A stretch of DNA of 64,000 nucleotides, from contig JAHHHL010000007.1 of assembly GCA_019359375.1 (NCBI GenBank), positions 121,819 to 185,818 of the forward strand, given 5' to 3'. Shown here one piece after another: positions 53,901-62,959 of the stretch. The notes under the pieces are model-generated. The model was not told the DNA's origin, did not search any database, and saw nothing but the letters and a program-made list of their open reading frames with translations. The DNA is from Lyngbya sp. HA4199-MV5. GTDB taxonomy: Bacteria > Cyanobacteriota > Cyanobacteriia > Leptolyngbyales > Leptolyngbyaceae. The position numbers were made by a program, and so were the translations under genes. Within the stretch, counting starts at the first letter, position 1. Every line of letters begins with the position of its first letter.

Positions 53901-55748
53901 TCAATCAGCACGTTTTTCTAGCAGTATGTCATTGCCTTGATGCAATCGTTTGACTTTAGTGCCAAAAATATTTACGAAGGCATCGATCGCACTTTGAGGC
54001 TGTACTGAAGCATTGCTCAAAGCTGCATTAACCCCATAGCCAGCAAAGAGAATCATGCCACCAGGCGTTAATAAACCCCAGCTTAAAACAGCCATCTCTA
54101 ACAGTTCGCTTGCAGTTACTATACCGCTGATTACAATTAATTGATAGCAATGATACGGCTGCGATCGCAAAAGATCACGAGGCACACCTGCAATTTTATG
54201 CACCTTCTCAGCAGCCCCGGCACGGACAATATTTGCAGCCAATTGTTCTAAAAGGATCTGTTCATTTGCGGCTGCTTCCACAGGATAGATACAAGTCAGG
54301 GCAGTTGTTTGGTGCAACAAAAGATTATCCAACAGCCAGCAGGCAATGCGTCCATCCTGACTACCAACCGTGAGTACCTTTAGATTTTCAACCATTTGCA
54401 AGGGCTGAAGAAGTTTTGCTAAAGCTTGCAAATCAACCTCTGTAAAACCACTAGAAAATTGATAGCCTTTTACCAATAATTGATGCTGATAAATAGCCTT
54501 GGCAAGCTCTCCGATCGCTTCTGTAAACTCTGGCTCCAATGCTACTGCCTGTTGCAAGGAGGCGATCGCTGGCTCATATTGTTTCTGCTTTGCCAGTACC
54601 GTACCGACATTAAAATGAATTCTCGCTAAATCCGCTGTAGAAAGCGCAGGCTTGAGCGCGATCGCCTTTTGAAAATAGATGCCTGCTTGCTCCAAATCGC
54701 CCTGCTTGTGAAGCGCCGAACCAAAATTGTTGTAAGCTGCTGCCAGAATGTTTTTCACGCTGTCACGAGTGGCAGGTTCTGCAACCATTCCTACTTCATA
54801 GAGTGCGATCGCTTCCGAGTAGCATTCCTGAGAGAGATAATCGTTGGCTAACTGTTGCCAGCTCAGAATAGCGGCGAAATCAGCCGTCAAAGGCATTTTC
54901 CTAAACTTTTCGATGAGATAGCTAAAGCGATCTTGTTCTAGTTTTCGTCGCAATAGGTGTAGCATTTTTTCCTCAGGCGAAGTGTCGTCCTGAACCTGAT
55001 CCGGTGCCGTTTGAAATTTCTTGAGTTGGCGATCGAAGTTATTACCGGGATAGCGAATATATTCAACGGTTTCAATTTCAACCTTCAGCACCTTAAAAAA
55101 CTTCGCCATCCACAAGTCGTAGGAAACGTCCTCACATCCACCAATTTCTTTGTATACAGGTGCTTCCGGAAAACCTTCAATAAATTCGTGACAATCTCGA
55201 CGAATACAGAGATTGAGTGCTAGCGTATTTTCGATCGCCATTTTCCAGTAGGGATGAAGCGGATCTTGCATTTTTACACCCGTACGTACAACCCCGATGG
55301 CATGAGGAGGCAGTGTGAGTGGATACGTTTTCTCACCAACCGTAATTTCAACTCGCTTCAGCTTTGGCTCACCGGGATCAGGGTCATGATTAAGCAGCAG
55401 GAAACAAAGATAAATATGTTCTTGAAAGATGAGATCATCCCCGTCACAAAAAAAGAGCATATCGCCCTTTGCAATCTTCGCGCCTGTATTTCTTGCAGGA
55501 CCAATACCAAGGCTCTTAAAGTGTTTGATGACCTTAAAGTAGGGTCTATTTCGACCAAACTCTTTGAGTAAGTCGGGTGTGCGATCGGTCGATGCCTCAT
55601 CGACAACAATCAGTTCAGACGTAACTGGACGAGACCCACGGTACTGGGCATGAAAAAAGGCAATACTAGCATCAATACTTTCTAACGTGCGAATGATTTC
55701 ATGCTCCTTATTCAGCACAGGAACGATGACCGAAAATGACGTGATCAT
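53901..55748 (-). CDS. GT2 glycosyltransferase fused to TPRs and a methyltransferase-like domain
   Basis: 615 residues from the ATG at 55748; seven upstream codons to a TTG are possible. The GT2 domain (SVIVPVLNKEHEIIRTLESI, VVDEASTDRTPDLLKEFGRN, FCDGDDLIFQEH with the DXD-like Asp pair, and GGCEDVSYDLWM) covers about 1-230. TPR-like repeats (FGSALHKQGDLEQAGIYFQK, VGTVLAKQKQYEPAIASLQQ) lie at about 330-430. The C-terminal 150 residues (LKVLTVGSQDGRIACWLLDN, YQLIVISGIVTASELLEMAV, LTPGGMILFAGYG) resemble a Rossmann methyltransferase, though weakly. Convergent with the triple TPR-GT gene, 48 bp apart; both likely serve surface glycan or glycoprotein assembly. Confidence 0.8.
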   Translation of the reverse strand: MITSFSVIVPVLNKEHEIIRTLESIDASIAFFHAQYRGSRPVTSELIVVDEASTDRTPDLLKEFGRNRPYFKVIKHFKSLGIGPARNTGAKIAKGDMLFFCDGDDLIFQEHIYLCFLLLNHDPDPGEPKLKRVEITVGEKTYPLTLPPHAIGVVRTGVKMQDPLHPYWKMAIENTLALNLCIRRDCHEFIEGFPEAPVYKEIGGCEDVSYDLWMAKFFKVLKVEIETVEYIRYPGNNFDRQLKKFQTAPDQVQDDTSPEEKMLHLLRRKLEQDRFSYLIEKFRKMPLTADFAAILSWQQLANDYLSQECYSEAIALYEVGMVAEPATRDSVKNILAAAYNNFGSALHKQGDLEQAGIYFQKAIALKPALSTADLARIHFNVGTVLAKQKQYEPAIASLQQAVALEPEFTEAIGELAKAIYQHQLLVKGYQFSSGFTEVDLQALAKLLQPLQMVENLKVLTVGSQDGRIACWLLDNLLLHQTTALTCIYPVEAAANEQILLEQLAANIVRAGAAEKVHKIAGVPRDLLRSQPYHCYQLIVISGIVTASELLEMAVLSWGLLTPGGMILFAGYGVNAALSNASVQPQSAIDAFVNIFGTKVKRLHQGNDILLEKRAD

Positions 55749-55787
55749 AGTTTTAATCTCGTTGTTCAACGGTGCTGAATGTCTGGT

Positions 55788-57242
55788 CTAATGTTGCCGT
55801 GACGATTCAATTTGCATCACTTGAATGAACTCGCCGCTGCTAATGTGAGTTTGCCCCACGGGTACCACCGCCAACCCACTGGTACCCGCCAAATTGATCA
55901 AATTTCCTGAACTATGACTACCACCAGCCAACGTAAATTCGTACAACCCATCCACCAAATACAGATGTCCCCAAAGATATGATTCTCGCTTACCGTCCGA
56001 TCGCAAATCAACCCGTGTTTTTGCTTTCACAAACGTTGGCTTCCAAGTTGCTTCCGGTAAACCCGATAGCTTTCGCAGGGCTGGCTCTACAAACCGCCAG
56101 AAGGTAACGAGTGCGGAGACTGGGTTGCCAGGAAGACCGAAGTAGAGGATGGGTGTGGGGTGTAGGGTGTGGGGTGTAGGGTGAGGAGTGAGGAGTGAGG
56201 AGTGAGGAGTGAGGAGTTGGGCAAGAGCCTCTGCTTCCCCTGCTTCCCCTGCCCCCTTCTGCCCTCTGCCTTCTGCCTTCCCTGCTTCCCCTGCCCCCTT
56301 CTGCCCTCTGCCCTCTGCCTCCTGCCTTTCCATCGCCTCTTGCCTTTCCATCGCCTCCTGCCTTTCAAACGTCGCTACCGTCAACGGCTTTCCGGGCTTC
56401 ACTGCGACGGCGCGAATGTGAATGGTGCCTCCCAAGGTCGCCAGGATATCTTCCACATAATCGTAATCGCCAACTGAGACACCACCGGAGGAAAGCACGA
56501 TGTCAGATTGCGCGATCGCAGCGGCGATCGCCACTTTGAGCGCCTCCGGGTCATCCCGCACCACTCCCAAGCGCAGGGGAATTGCGCCTGCCTGCGCCAC
56601 CAAACTCGCCAGCGCATATTGATTGGAGTCCACAATTTCACCGGGCTGAAGCGGTCGATCGATGCTGACCAGTTCATCCCCTGTCGATAAAATTGCGACG
56701 CGGGGTTGGCGGTACACTGTTACCTGCGCGCACTGAGCCGCTGCTAATACCGCTATTTCAGGAGCCTGGAGTTGTAAACCTGATGGCAAAAGAGGGCTGC
56801 CTGCCTGATAGAACGCTCCCCTCTGCCGTACAAATGCTTGCGGTTGTGGAGCAGCGAGTACCGTCACCATATCTCCATCTCGCTGCGTGTCTTCCTGAAT
56901 GACGATCGTGTCTGCTCCTTGAGGCATCACCGAACCCGTGAGTATGCGCGCCGCCTGCCCTGCCCCAACCGTCTGCTGTGGCTGATAGCCCGCTGGAATG
57001 GTTTCGATAATTTCTAATCGCACCGGAGACTCTGCTGAACACACCTGCACATCGGCATAGCGGACAGCATAGCCATCCATTGCCGAGTTATCCCAATGCG
57101 GAAAGTCCAACGCACTCGTTACAGCACCCGCTAGCACTCGACCAAGCGCATCCATCAGGTTGAGTACCTCACGGTCGCGATCGGCATCTAGCGGCTGCAC
57201 AAGCCCTAAAATGATCGTTTCTGCTTGCTCAACTGAAAGCAT
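55788..57242 (-). CDS. moeA: Molybdopterin molybdenumtransferase
   Basis: 484 residues, longer than the usual ~410. MoeA hallmarks are DFPHWDNSAMDGYAVRYADV, AARILTGSVMPQGADTIVIQ, VAILSTGDELVS, GEIVDSNQYALASLVAQAG, VLSSGGVSVGDYDYVEDIL, AVKPGKPLTVA and YFGLPGNPVSALVTFWRFVE. It inserts molybdate into adenylylated molybdopterin. The extra length is a ~73-residue insert at about 292-365 ([35 protein letters not shown]) translated from seven-base arrays, placed in the loop between PGKPLTVA and the GLPGNPVS motif. No other moa/moe genes are adjacent. Confidence 0.95.
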   Translation of the reverse strand: MLSVEQAETIILGLVQPLDADRDREVLNLMDALGRVLAGAVTSALDFPHWDNSAMDGYAVRYADVQVCSAESPVRLEIIETIPAGYQPQQTVGAGQAARILTGSVMPQGADTIVIQEDTQRDGDMVTVLAAPQPQAFVRQRGAFYQAGSPLLPSGLQLQAPEIAVLAAAQCAQVTVYRQPRVAILSTGDELVSIDRPLQPGEIVDSNQYALASLVAQAGAIPLRLGVVRDDPEALKVAIAAAIAQSDIVLSSGGVSVGDYDYVEDILATLGGTIHIRAVAVKPGKPLTVATFERQEAMERQEAMERQEAEGRGQKGAGEAGKAEGRGQKGAGEAGEAEALAQLLTPHSSLLTPHPTPHTLHPTPILYFGLPGNPVSALVTFWRFVEPALRKLSGLPEATWKPTFVKAKTRVDLRSDGKRESYLWGHLYLVDGLYEFTLAGGSHSSGNLINLAGTSGLAVVPVGQTHISSGEFIQVMQIESSRQH

Positions 57243-57608
57243 AAGAGGGAAAGGGGTGAAGAGAGGTTTGAGTGTCGAGGTGATTTAGTTGTTGGAGGGC
57301 AGGAGGCAGAGGACAGAAAGCAGCAGAGGGGGCAGGGGGAGCAGGGGACAGGGGACAGGGAGAGCAAGAGCATCTGGATTCAGCGTTTGAAAATCATCCC
57401 TCATCCTTCATCCCTCATCCTTCTCTTCCCCCACACCCCACACCCACTCTCGCACGACTGAAATGTCGCAACCAGCACACTCCATTTTGGTGCATACGCT
57501 ATTCTGTAAGGGTGTAGCGTGATTTATCGGTTAAACTACTCAGACTATGGTTGCACATCAGCCATATAAAAAGAATTTGCAGATAAGGTTCTTCTCTTTG
57601 AGGTGTTT
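57243..57608. other. Divergent region with seven-base arrays
   Basis: No gene. GGCAGGA/GGCAGAG and GGGGCAG/GGGGAGCAG-type arrays (57298-57365), ATCCCTC and CATCCTT arrays (57398-57425) and CCCCACA arrays (57428-57446). The promoter of the gene at 57609 should be in the last 120 bp; a good Shine-Dalgarno GAGG lies just before its start. Confidence 0.55.
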
Positions 57609-57872
57609 ATGGCTAATCCACAGTTCCCTTCCTTCTCTGAAAATGCGTTTCAGTCAGGCGAACTACCCCAAGAGCTATTGAATCAAGAGCGATTGAGTCG
57701 GCTTCCGGCTGATTCGGAAATCTGGCATAACCTGAAGCAGGCGATCGCAGCAAGCTCTGGGTTCAAGCGTTGGCAGCTAGAACGTAATACCGATGGGCGG
57801 TTAAGTGAGCTTAACTTGGATCATTTAGTGCGCTACTACCTGCGCGAAACCTTAGAAACGCTGGCTTATTAG
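57609..57872 (+). CDS. Small conserved protein of unknown function
   Basis: 87 residues from the ATG at 57609; a GTG at 57603 is in frame, but GAGG lies 8 bases before the ATG. Polar helical protein: FSENAFQSGELPQELLNQER, SEIWHNLKQAIAASSGFKRW and LNLDHLVRYYLRETLETLAY. No catalytic motif. The well-formed ribosome-binding site and soluble composition support a real gene; I do not know its function. Confidence 0.7.
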   Translation: MANPQFPSFSENAFQSGELPQELLNQERLSRLPADSEIWHNLKQAIAASSGFKRWQLERNTDGRLSELNLDHLVRYYLRETLETLAY

Positions 57873-57985
57873 AGTTAAACCCTATCCAAAAATCAACTTT
57901 GTAAGGTGAGCAATGCCCGCTTTACCCGGACAGATCAAAGGAGGTCAAGGTGTTCGCTGAGCCATTAAGGCGAGTAGTGCCGCTG

Positions 57986-58534
57986 CTACAGCTTCTCCAG
58001 CACGCCTAAAATTTTACGGATGCCGCTTTCAAGTTCGCTGAGCTTGGTCGCTGTATCTACCAGACGATCGCCCTCCACTTCCACTTCTTGTGTGGGGTAT
58101 TTTTGAATCGCTTCAATGAGCGACAACTTGCCATCATCACTGGCTGAAAGGACGAGTGCCGATCGCAATGCCTGACGATTGGCTACATTGGCGGGTGGAT
58201 GAATTGTCTTGCCCACTTCATCCAGTACGCGCTCTCCAAACGAATTGTTTAAGGCACGATCGAGGACTACTGCGCTGATCTTGACTTCTTTGTTCAACGC
58301 ATCGCGGATTTCTTCTGGTTTCTTGTTTGCCAGCTTCATGTAGGCGGCTAACGTTGGGGACGGTTCGCCCGTGGCAGCAAAGCTTGACAGCTCAGCGACC
58401 GAAAGCGATTCCTGAAAAATACCGTACCGTAAGATCACCTTCTCTGCTGCCATCCCAGCCGTGCTGTAGAGCGTTGCACCGACACTCGCTGTCAAGAGTA
58501 AGCAACCATGAAGCCAAAAACGTAGAGAGCGCAT
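57986..58534 (-). CDS. DUF1400-domain exported protein
   Basis: 182 residues from the ATG at 58534. The N-terminus is a signal peptide (RFWLHGCLLLTASVGATLYS then TAGMAAEKV). The mature part, VILRYGIFQESLSVAELSSF, AATGEPSPTLAAYMKLANKK and DRALNNSFGERVLDEVGKTI, is the DUF1400 domain, usually found in front of a cyanobacterial alpha/beta hydrolase. Here the hydrolase part is absent, so this is a stand-alone DUF1400 protein, probably periplasmic. Function unknown. Confidence 0.85.
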   Translation of the reverse strand: MRSLRFWLHGCLLLTASVGATLYSTAGMAAEKVILRYGIFQESLSVAELSSFAATGEPSPTLAAYMKLANKKPEEIRDALNKEVKISAVVLDRALNNSFGERVLDEVGKTIHPPANVANRQALRSALVLSASDDGKLSLIEAIQKYPTQEVEVEGDRLVDTATKLSELESGIRKILGVLEKL

Positions 58535-58900
58535 AGGTTCGATTACAAAAAACACCAGATAGTCTAGTTGACGAGACTAAACGATATTCGTTTCCGCAAA
58601 GGGGCAACATCTAGCATGAGGCATACCCATTTGCTGGCAGCGCTCTGTTAGCACTGCTTTGAGATTGCAAAACGTGTGGTTATCATAGAAACCCTGATCA
58701 TGTAGATGTTTGTCAAATTTGGAACTTCCGTGCCCCAGCAATTGTCACGGTTCTACAATGTTGGCGCAAGGTTGTCCGTTAAGGAGTGAGCCGTCTGCCA
58801 TTGGGCGTACTGTACCTCTTGTAACCGATCGAATCGCCTGATCCTAACCTCAAAATCATTGCGCTTCGAGCGATCGCGATGGGCACACTAAAGCGCCTTC
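58535..58900. other. Intergenic region, no gene seen
   Basis: About 365 bp between divergent genes. No repeat array, palindrome or ORF was recognised. Presumably contains both promoters. Confidence 0.4.
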
Positions 58901-60655
58901 ATGTATAAACCTTGTCTCCTTTTCTCCAACTTCGTCATCAGCGCACACGTTATGCCGTATCAAGGTTTTCAGAATGATCAGTGCCATCAAAGTAAGACTG
59001 CAACACCGATAAAACATCTTATGCGAGGGCAAGGTGTAAGCTGGAGCCGTCGAATCAGGTGCTTGAGCAGTTGTTTTGGGGGCATTGCCTTGCTATTGGC
59101 GAGTGGACAGGGGCTGAATGCTGCCACGTTCACTTCGGAAAGGGTTTTGCCTATCCGTGAGCCGATCTTGTTCGCTCAAACACCGCTTTCGGCAACGGTT
59201 ATCTACGTTAACCCCGCATCCGGTACAGATGCTTCTGGTGGAGGGACAGAGAATACACCTTATCGCACGATCGCCTACGCCCTGCGGCAAGCAACACCAG
59301 GAACCTACGTGCAACTCGCACGAGGCAGCTACACGGAAGCATCAGGCGAGGTTTTTCCACTCATCGTTCCACCTGGGGTTGTGCTGCGGGGCGAAGAATC
59401 AGAAAAGGGTCAGACGGTTGCCCTTATTGGCGGCGGTAATCTCATCAGCCCCACCTTCGCTCGTCAAAATGTCACCCTTCAAGCAGGCAAGGATACCGAA
59501 ATTCGCGGTATCTCTGTGACGAACCCCAACACACGCGGTACAGGCATTTGGGTTGAATCTGTCAATGCCAGGATTCAAAACTGCACCTTTAACCGCAACA
59601 ATCGGGAAGGCATCTTCATCATGGGGACTGCCAACCCTGTGGTCTCAGACAGTGTGTTTACCCAAAATGGTGGCAATGGCATCTCCGTTGCGAATCGTGC
59701 CACGGGAGAAATTAAGGATAATGTGTTTCAAAATACGGGCTTTGGGCTGGCGATCGGCGGCAATGCGGCACCCAGAGTCAGCGGCAACCGTATCATTGAA
59801 AACACAGATGGACTCTACATTAACGACGCAGCTCGTCCCATCTTGCGGAAAAACGTCATTGAAAACAATAAGCGCGATGGCATCGTTGCGACCATTAATG
59901 CCCAACCAGACCTCGGTACAGACGGCAGCGATGGCAACAACACCGTTCGTAACAACCGCCAATACGATCTCAACAACACGACCAGCGAAACGCTTTACTC
60001 GGTTGGTAATGCGATTGATCCAAGAAAGGTCTCTGGTCGTGTAGCCTTTGTTGCTCCTGCGATCGCTTCTGGCGACTCAGGACAGTTTACCGATGTACAG
60101 GGTCATTGGGCACAGGCTTACATTGTTGCTTTGGCACAACGAAAAATTATTAGTGGCTTTCCCGGTGGCACCTTCAATCCAGATGCCCCTGTCACCCGCG
60201 TGCAGTTTGCCGCTATCATCGACAAAGCCTTTGCGCCTTCAGCCAAACAGCAAGCCACGCGCTTTAAAGACATCAACAGTAGTTTCTGGGGCTACTCGGC
60301 GATTCAGTCTGCTGCTAGAGGGCAGTTTATGCGAGGGTATCCCAACGGCGACTTTCGTCCCAATCAAGCCATTCCACGCGTCGAGGTTTTGGTCGCTCTC
60401 TCTAATGGGCTGAACTTCAACGCAAGCAGCACCAGCATTCTCTCGAAATACCGCGATCGCGCCCAAATTCCTTCCTGGGCAACCACAGCCGTAGCTGCCG
60501 CCACCCAGCGCAAAATCGTGGTGAATTACCCAACGCTGGCGGAGCTTAACCCTACTCGTCAAGCGACCCGTGCAGAGGTTGCCGCCTTTGTGTATCAGGC
60601 AATGGTCAACGCAGGCAAAGCGAACGCGATCGCGTCACCATATATTGTGCCGTGA
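58901..60655 (+). CDS. Surface protein with DUF1565/beta-helix domain and three SLH domains
   Basis: 584 residues. The first ~45 codons may not be translated; an ATG at residue 41 gives a cleaner signal peptide (MRGQGVSWSRRIRCLSSCFG then GIALLLASGQGLNA). DUF1565 begins VIYVNPASGTDASGGGTENT near residue 100, followed by parallel beta-helix turns (IRGISVTNPNTRGTGIWV, NREGIFIMGTANPVVSDSVF, NGGNGISVANRATGEIKDNV). From about residue 395 three SLH motifs follow (FTDVQGHWAQAYIVALAQRK, FKDINSSFWGYSAIQSAARG, YRDRAQIPSWATTAVAAATQ). SLH domains anchor proteins to pyruvylated wall polymers or the outer membrane. Probably an exported, surface-attached carbohydrate-active or adhesive protein. Confidence 0.88.
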   Translation: MYKPCLLFSNFVISAHVMPYQGFQNDQCHQSKTATPIKHLMRGQGVSWSRRIRCLSSCFGGIALLLASGQGLNAATFTSERVLPIREPILFAQTPLSATVIYVNPASGTDASGGGTENTPYRTIAYALRQATPGTYVQLARGSYTEASGEVFPLIVPPGVVLRGEESEKGQTVALIGGGNLISPTFARQNVTLQAGKDTEIRGISVTNPNTRGTGIWVESVNARIQNCTFNRNNREGIFIMGTANPVVSDSVFTQNGGNGISVANRATGEIKDNVFQNTGFGLAIGGNAAPRVSGNRIIENTDGLYINDAARPILRKNVIENNKRDGIVATINAQPDLGTDGSDGNNTVRNNRQYDLNNTTSETLYSVGNAIDPRKVSGRVAFVAPAIASGDSGQFTDVQGHWAQAYIVALAQRKIISGFPGGTFNPDAPVTRVQFAAIIDKAFAPSAKQQATRFKDINSSFWGYSAIQSAARGQFMRGYPNGDFRPNQAIPRVEVLVALSNGLNFNASSTSILSKYRDRAQIPSWATTAVAAATQRKIVVNYPTLAELNPTRQATRAEVAAFVYQAMVNAGKANAIASPYIVP

Positions 60656-60689
60656 GGGGTGAGGAGTGAGAATGAGAAATATATAGACG

Positions 60690-60989
60690 CTAGGAGTCTG
60701 ATTTGCGTCCTGCTTTGCTGTCAAGGCGGAAGAGCCAGATCATGAGGGCAACCACGCCTATCTGAAGTGCCAGGTTCGGCAGCGTATCGCTAACCTCTTG
60801 ACCCGCTGCCAATTTTGCTAAAAAGATGAAGGCACCGATCGCCCCAGACGCGGCAAAGCTGACATATACAAATTTTCGCAGACCCCGGTAGGGAGCCTCT
60901 GCCTCTGCTTTTAGAAACGCATACTTCTCAGGGTCTGTCTGTTGTAGTGTTGGGCGATCGCCAGTTCGTCCCAGAGGTTTGTCTGCCAT
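60690..60989 (-). CDS. DUF3493 membrane protein
   Basis: 99 residues from the ATG at 60989. KYAFLKAEAEAPYRGLRKFV, YVSFAASGAIGAFIFLAKLA and ALQIGVVALMIWLFRLDSKA give a soluble start and two membrane helices. The AEAxAPYRGLRKF pattern is the DUF3493 family of cyanobacteria and plants, linked in plants to photosystem II accumulation (LPA1/Rep27-type; from memory). Probably a thylakoid protein. No operon partner. Confidence 0.85.
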   Translation of the reverse strand: MADKPLGRTGDRPTLQQTDPEKYAFLKAEAEAPYRGLRKFVYVSFAASGAIGAFIFLAKLAAGQEVSDTLPNLALQIGVVALMIWLFRLDSKAGRKSDS

Positions 60990-61226
60990 CACTCTAAGCT
61001 TTCTTTCTACCCTACACTCTCTACCCTAACAGCATTTCTCGTTTTGGAGCAGTGCAGTGCAAACTCCGGCAAGCTCGGTATTGTAGCTCTATCGAACCTT
61101 ACTCACCCCCTAAAACCCGCACAGGTTTTCCATTGGGGACAGTTGCTGGGATGGTTGTACACGACTCGTCCAGGTACAGCCAAAGACGTTAAGTTAAAAG
61201 TGCAGAACTGCGGTGGGATAGAGAGA

Positions 61227-62279
61227 GTGAACGTGGCTCAAAGCAATGTGAATGCGGTAGATTTAGCCCTGACAGTGACCTTCGCCGATCTTGAAGCGGC
61301 TGCCGATCGTCTTCACGGTCAGGCACATCACACCCCTGTGATGACTTCAACAACGATCGACCATCAGACAGGAAGCCGTGTCTTTTTTAAGTGCGAAAAC
61401 TTCCAGCGCATTGGTGCCTTCAAATTTCGGGGTGCCTACAACGCAATGGTGCAGCTAGCAGACGAACAGCGTCGGCGCGGGGTGCTGGCGTTTTCATCGG
61501 GGAACCATGCCCAGGCGATCGCGCTGTCCGGTCAATTGCTTGACATTCCCACCACGATCGTCATGCCAGATGATGCACCTGCCGTTAAACTGGCAGCGAC
61601 TCGCGGTTACGGTGCTGAAGTCGTCACCTACAATCGCCTGACGGATTCGCGTGAAGGGTTGGCGCAGCAGTTGGCAGGCGATCGCGGTCTCACCCTCATT
61701 CCACCGTTCGATCATCCCCACGTTATTGCAGGACAGGGCACAGCGGCGAAGGAATTGATCGAAGAAGTGGGAGAGTTGGATCTCCTGCTGGTTTGCTGTG
61801 GTGGGGGTGGGTTGCTCTCTGGTTGCGCGATCGCCGCTCATGCCCTGTCGCCCTCCTGTCGCGTGATTGGAGTCGAGCCGAAACGTGCCGATGATGCCAC
61901 GCGATCGTTCTACGCCAAAACGCTGCAAACGGTCGAGAACCCGGACACGATCGCCGATGGTGCCCGCACTCCCTCCCTTGGCACACTCACCTTTCCGCTG
62001 ATCCTGTACTACGTTGACGATATGGTAACGGTTTCCGAAGCCGCCATCCTCCGCGCCATGTTCTTTTTGTGGGAACGCCTGAAGCTCGTTGTGGAACCTA
62101 CCGGAGCCTTAGCCACTGCTGCGTTGCTAGAAGGGATCGTTAACGAACCGGGTGCTCGCATTGGGGTCATCATCAGCGGTGGGAATGTGGATCTCAAGCA
62201 GGCAGGCAAACTGTTTGCTAAAGTCACAAAAACGCCCAAACCCCAACCGCGCGTTCCGTGGGCACAAGAACTAAGCTAG
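61227..62279 (+). CDS. PLP-dependent serine/threonine dehydratase-like enzyme
   Basis: About 350 residues from a GTG at 61227 (61233 is also possible; GAGAGAG precedes). The frame is open to a TTG at 61044, but those 61 residues have no family resemblance. PLP-lysine in GAFKFRGAYNAM, substrate loop FSSGNHAQAIAL, phosphate-binding CCGGGGLLSGCA and ISGGNVDLKQ near the end fit the small dehydratase/serine racemase group (fold type II), which deaminates L-serine, L-threonine or hydroxyaspartate, or racemises serine. There is no C-terminal ACT regulatory domain, so it is not biosynthetic IlvA. Substrate is not resolved. Confidence 0.88.
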   Translation: MNVAQSNVNAVDLALTVTFADLEAAADRLHGQAHHTPVMTSTTIDHQTGSRVFFKCENFQRIGAFKFRGAYNAMVQLADEQRRRGVLAFSSGNHAQAIALSGQLLDIPTTIVMPDDAPAVKLAATRGYGAEVVTYNRLTDSREGLAQQLAGDRGLTLIPPFDHPHVIAGQGTAAKELIEEVGELDLLLVCCGGGGLLSGCAIAAHALSPSCRVIGVEPKRADDATRSFYAKTLQTVENPDTIADGARTPSLGTLTFPLILYYVDDMVTVSEAAILRAMFFLWERLKLVVEPTGALATAALLEGIVNEPGARIGVIISGGNVDLKQAGKLFAKVTKTPKPQPRVPWAQELS

Positions 62280-62290
62280 GAGCGTAGGAT

Positions 62291-62929
62291 TTACGCGGGT
62301 AGTTGGCTTCTCATCACTTGTCCTAAATGCTTGAGAACGCGCAACACATCCACCAACTCGTTACTCGGTGCCAATAGCGAAAAGACTTTAGATGTCGCGT
62401 AGACTGGTTGCTCAGTCTGATCAAGCTTGATGAAGACAAAATCGCTGCCGTTGGTAATCAGCCCAAAGGAGAGACGATTAGGACTCGACAGCATATAGCT
62501 CAAAGCTTGAGGCAGTGCTTTGGTCAGGGAAAAGTCGCTCATCTTAGACTCAATAACCAACACCCAGAGCCGTTCTAACAGCACCAGCACATCGATTGCC
62601 CCTCGCACCACTACACCCGTTTCCTCATCAGCACTGGCAATACTAATTTCAGCCTCCGTCCGAATCCGAAAGGGTGGTTGATAGAACCCTGCCAGATCCA
62701 ACAGTGGCGACAGAATCACCATTTTGACCGCACCTTCCAGTAAGGGCGGTTCCTTCAGCAAACTGTCAAAATTCGCCTTGACACGATCAAGCATCTGCTG
62801 CTCTTGAGGCGTAATGCTTTCAGCCGCTGTCTGCCATTCGTTGAAGAAGGCGCGATCGCCCGTACCTGTTAACCCAAACTGGCTTTCTAATGTCGCCAAC
62901 GTGACCTGATTCGCCTGTAACGTCTGCAT
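62291..62929 (-). CDS. PD-(D/E)XK nuclease-like protein
   Basis: 212 residues from the ATG at 62929. The core VVVRGAIDVLVLLERLWVLV then IESKM places a D and an ExK in the order of PD-(D/E)XK folds, followed by LTKALPQALSYMLSSPN and FGLITNGSDFVFIKLD, as in restriction-enzyme HsdR_N-like proteins. No methylase, specificity or helicase gene is near, so it is not a full restriction system. Orphan genes of this kind are common in cyanobacteria; role unknown. Confidence 0.75.
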   Translation of the reverse strand: MQTLQANQVTLATLESQFGLTGTGDRAFFNEWQTAAESITPQEQQMLDRVKANFDSLLKEPPLLEGAVKMVILSPLLDLAGFYQPPFRIRTEAEISIASADEETGVVVRGAIDVLVLLERLWVLVIESKMSDFSLTKALPQALSYMLSSPNRLSFGLITNGSDFVFIKLDQTEQPVYATSKVFSLLAPSNELVDVLRVLKHLGQVMRSQLPA

Positions 62930-62959
62930 CACAGCACCTCAAATTTTATAGACAGCGAT

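Noticed and set aside
5283-57446. Heptad arrays considered as CRISPR or phage-like arrays
   Set aside because: Units are 7 bp and contiguous, without unique spacers; they fit STRR sequences, not CRISPR.
61044-61226. N-terminal extension of the PLP enzyme from a TTG
   Set aside because: The residues have no resemblance to the dehydratase family, and the GTG at 61227 has a GA-rich ribosome-binding stretch.
62291-62929. Restriction-modification system
   Set aside because: No methylase, specificity or helicase gene is nearby; only a lone PD-(D/E)XK-like protein is present.
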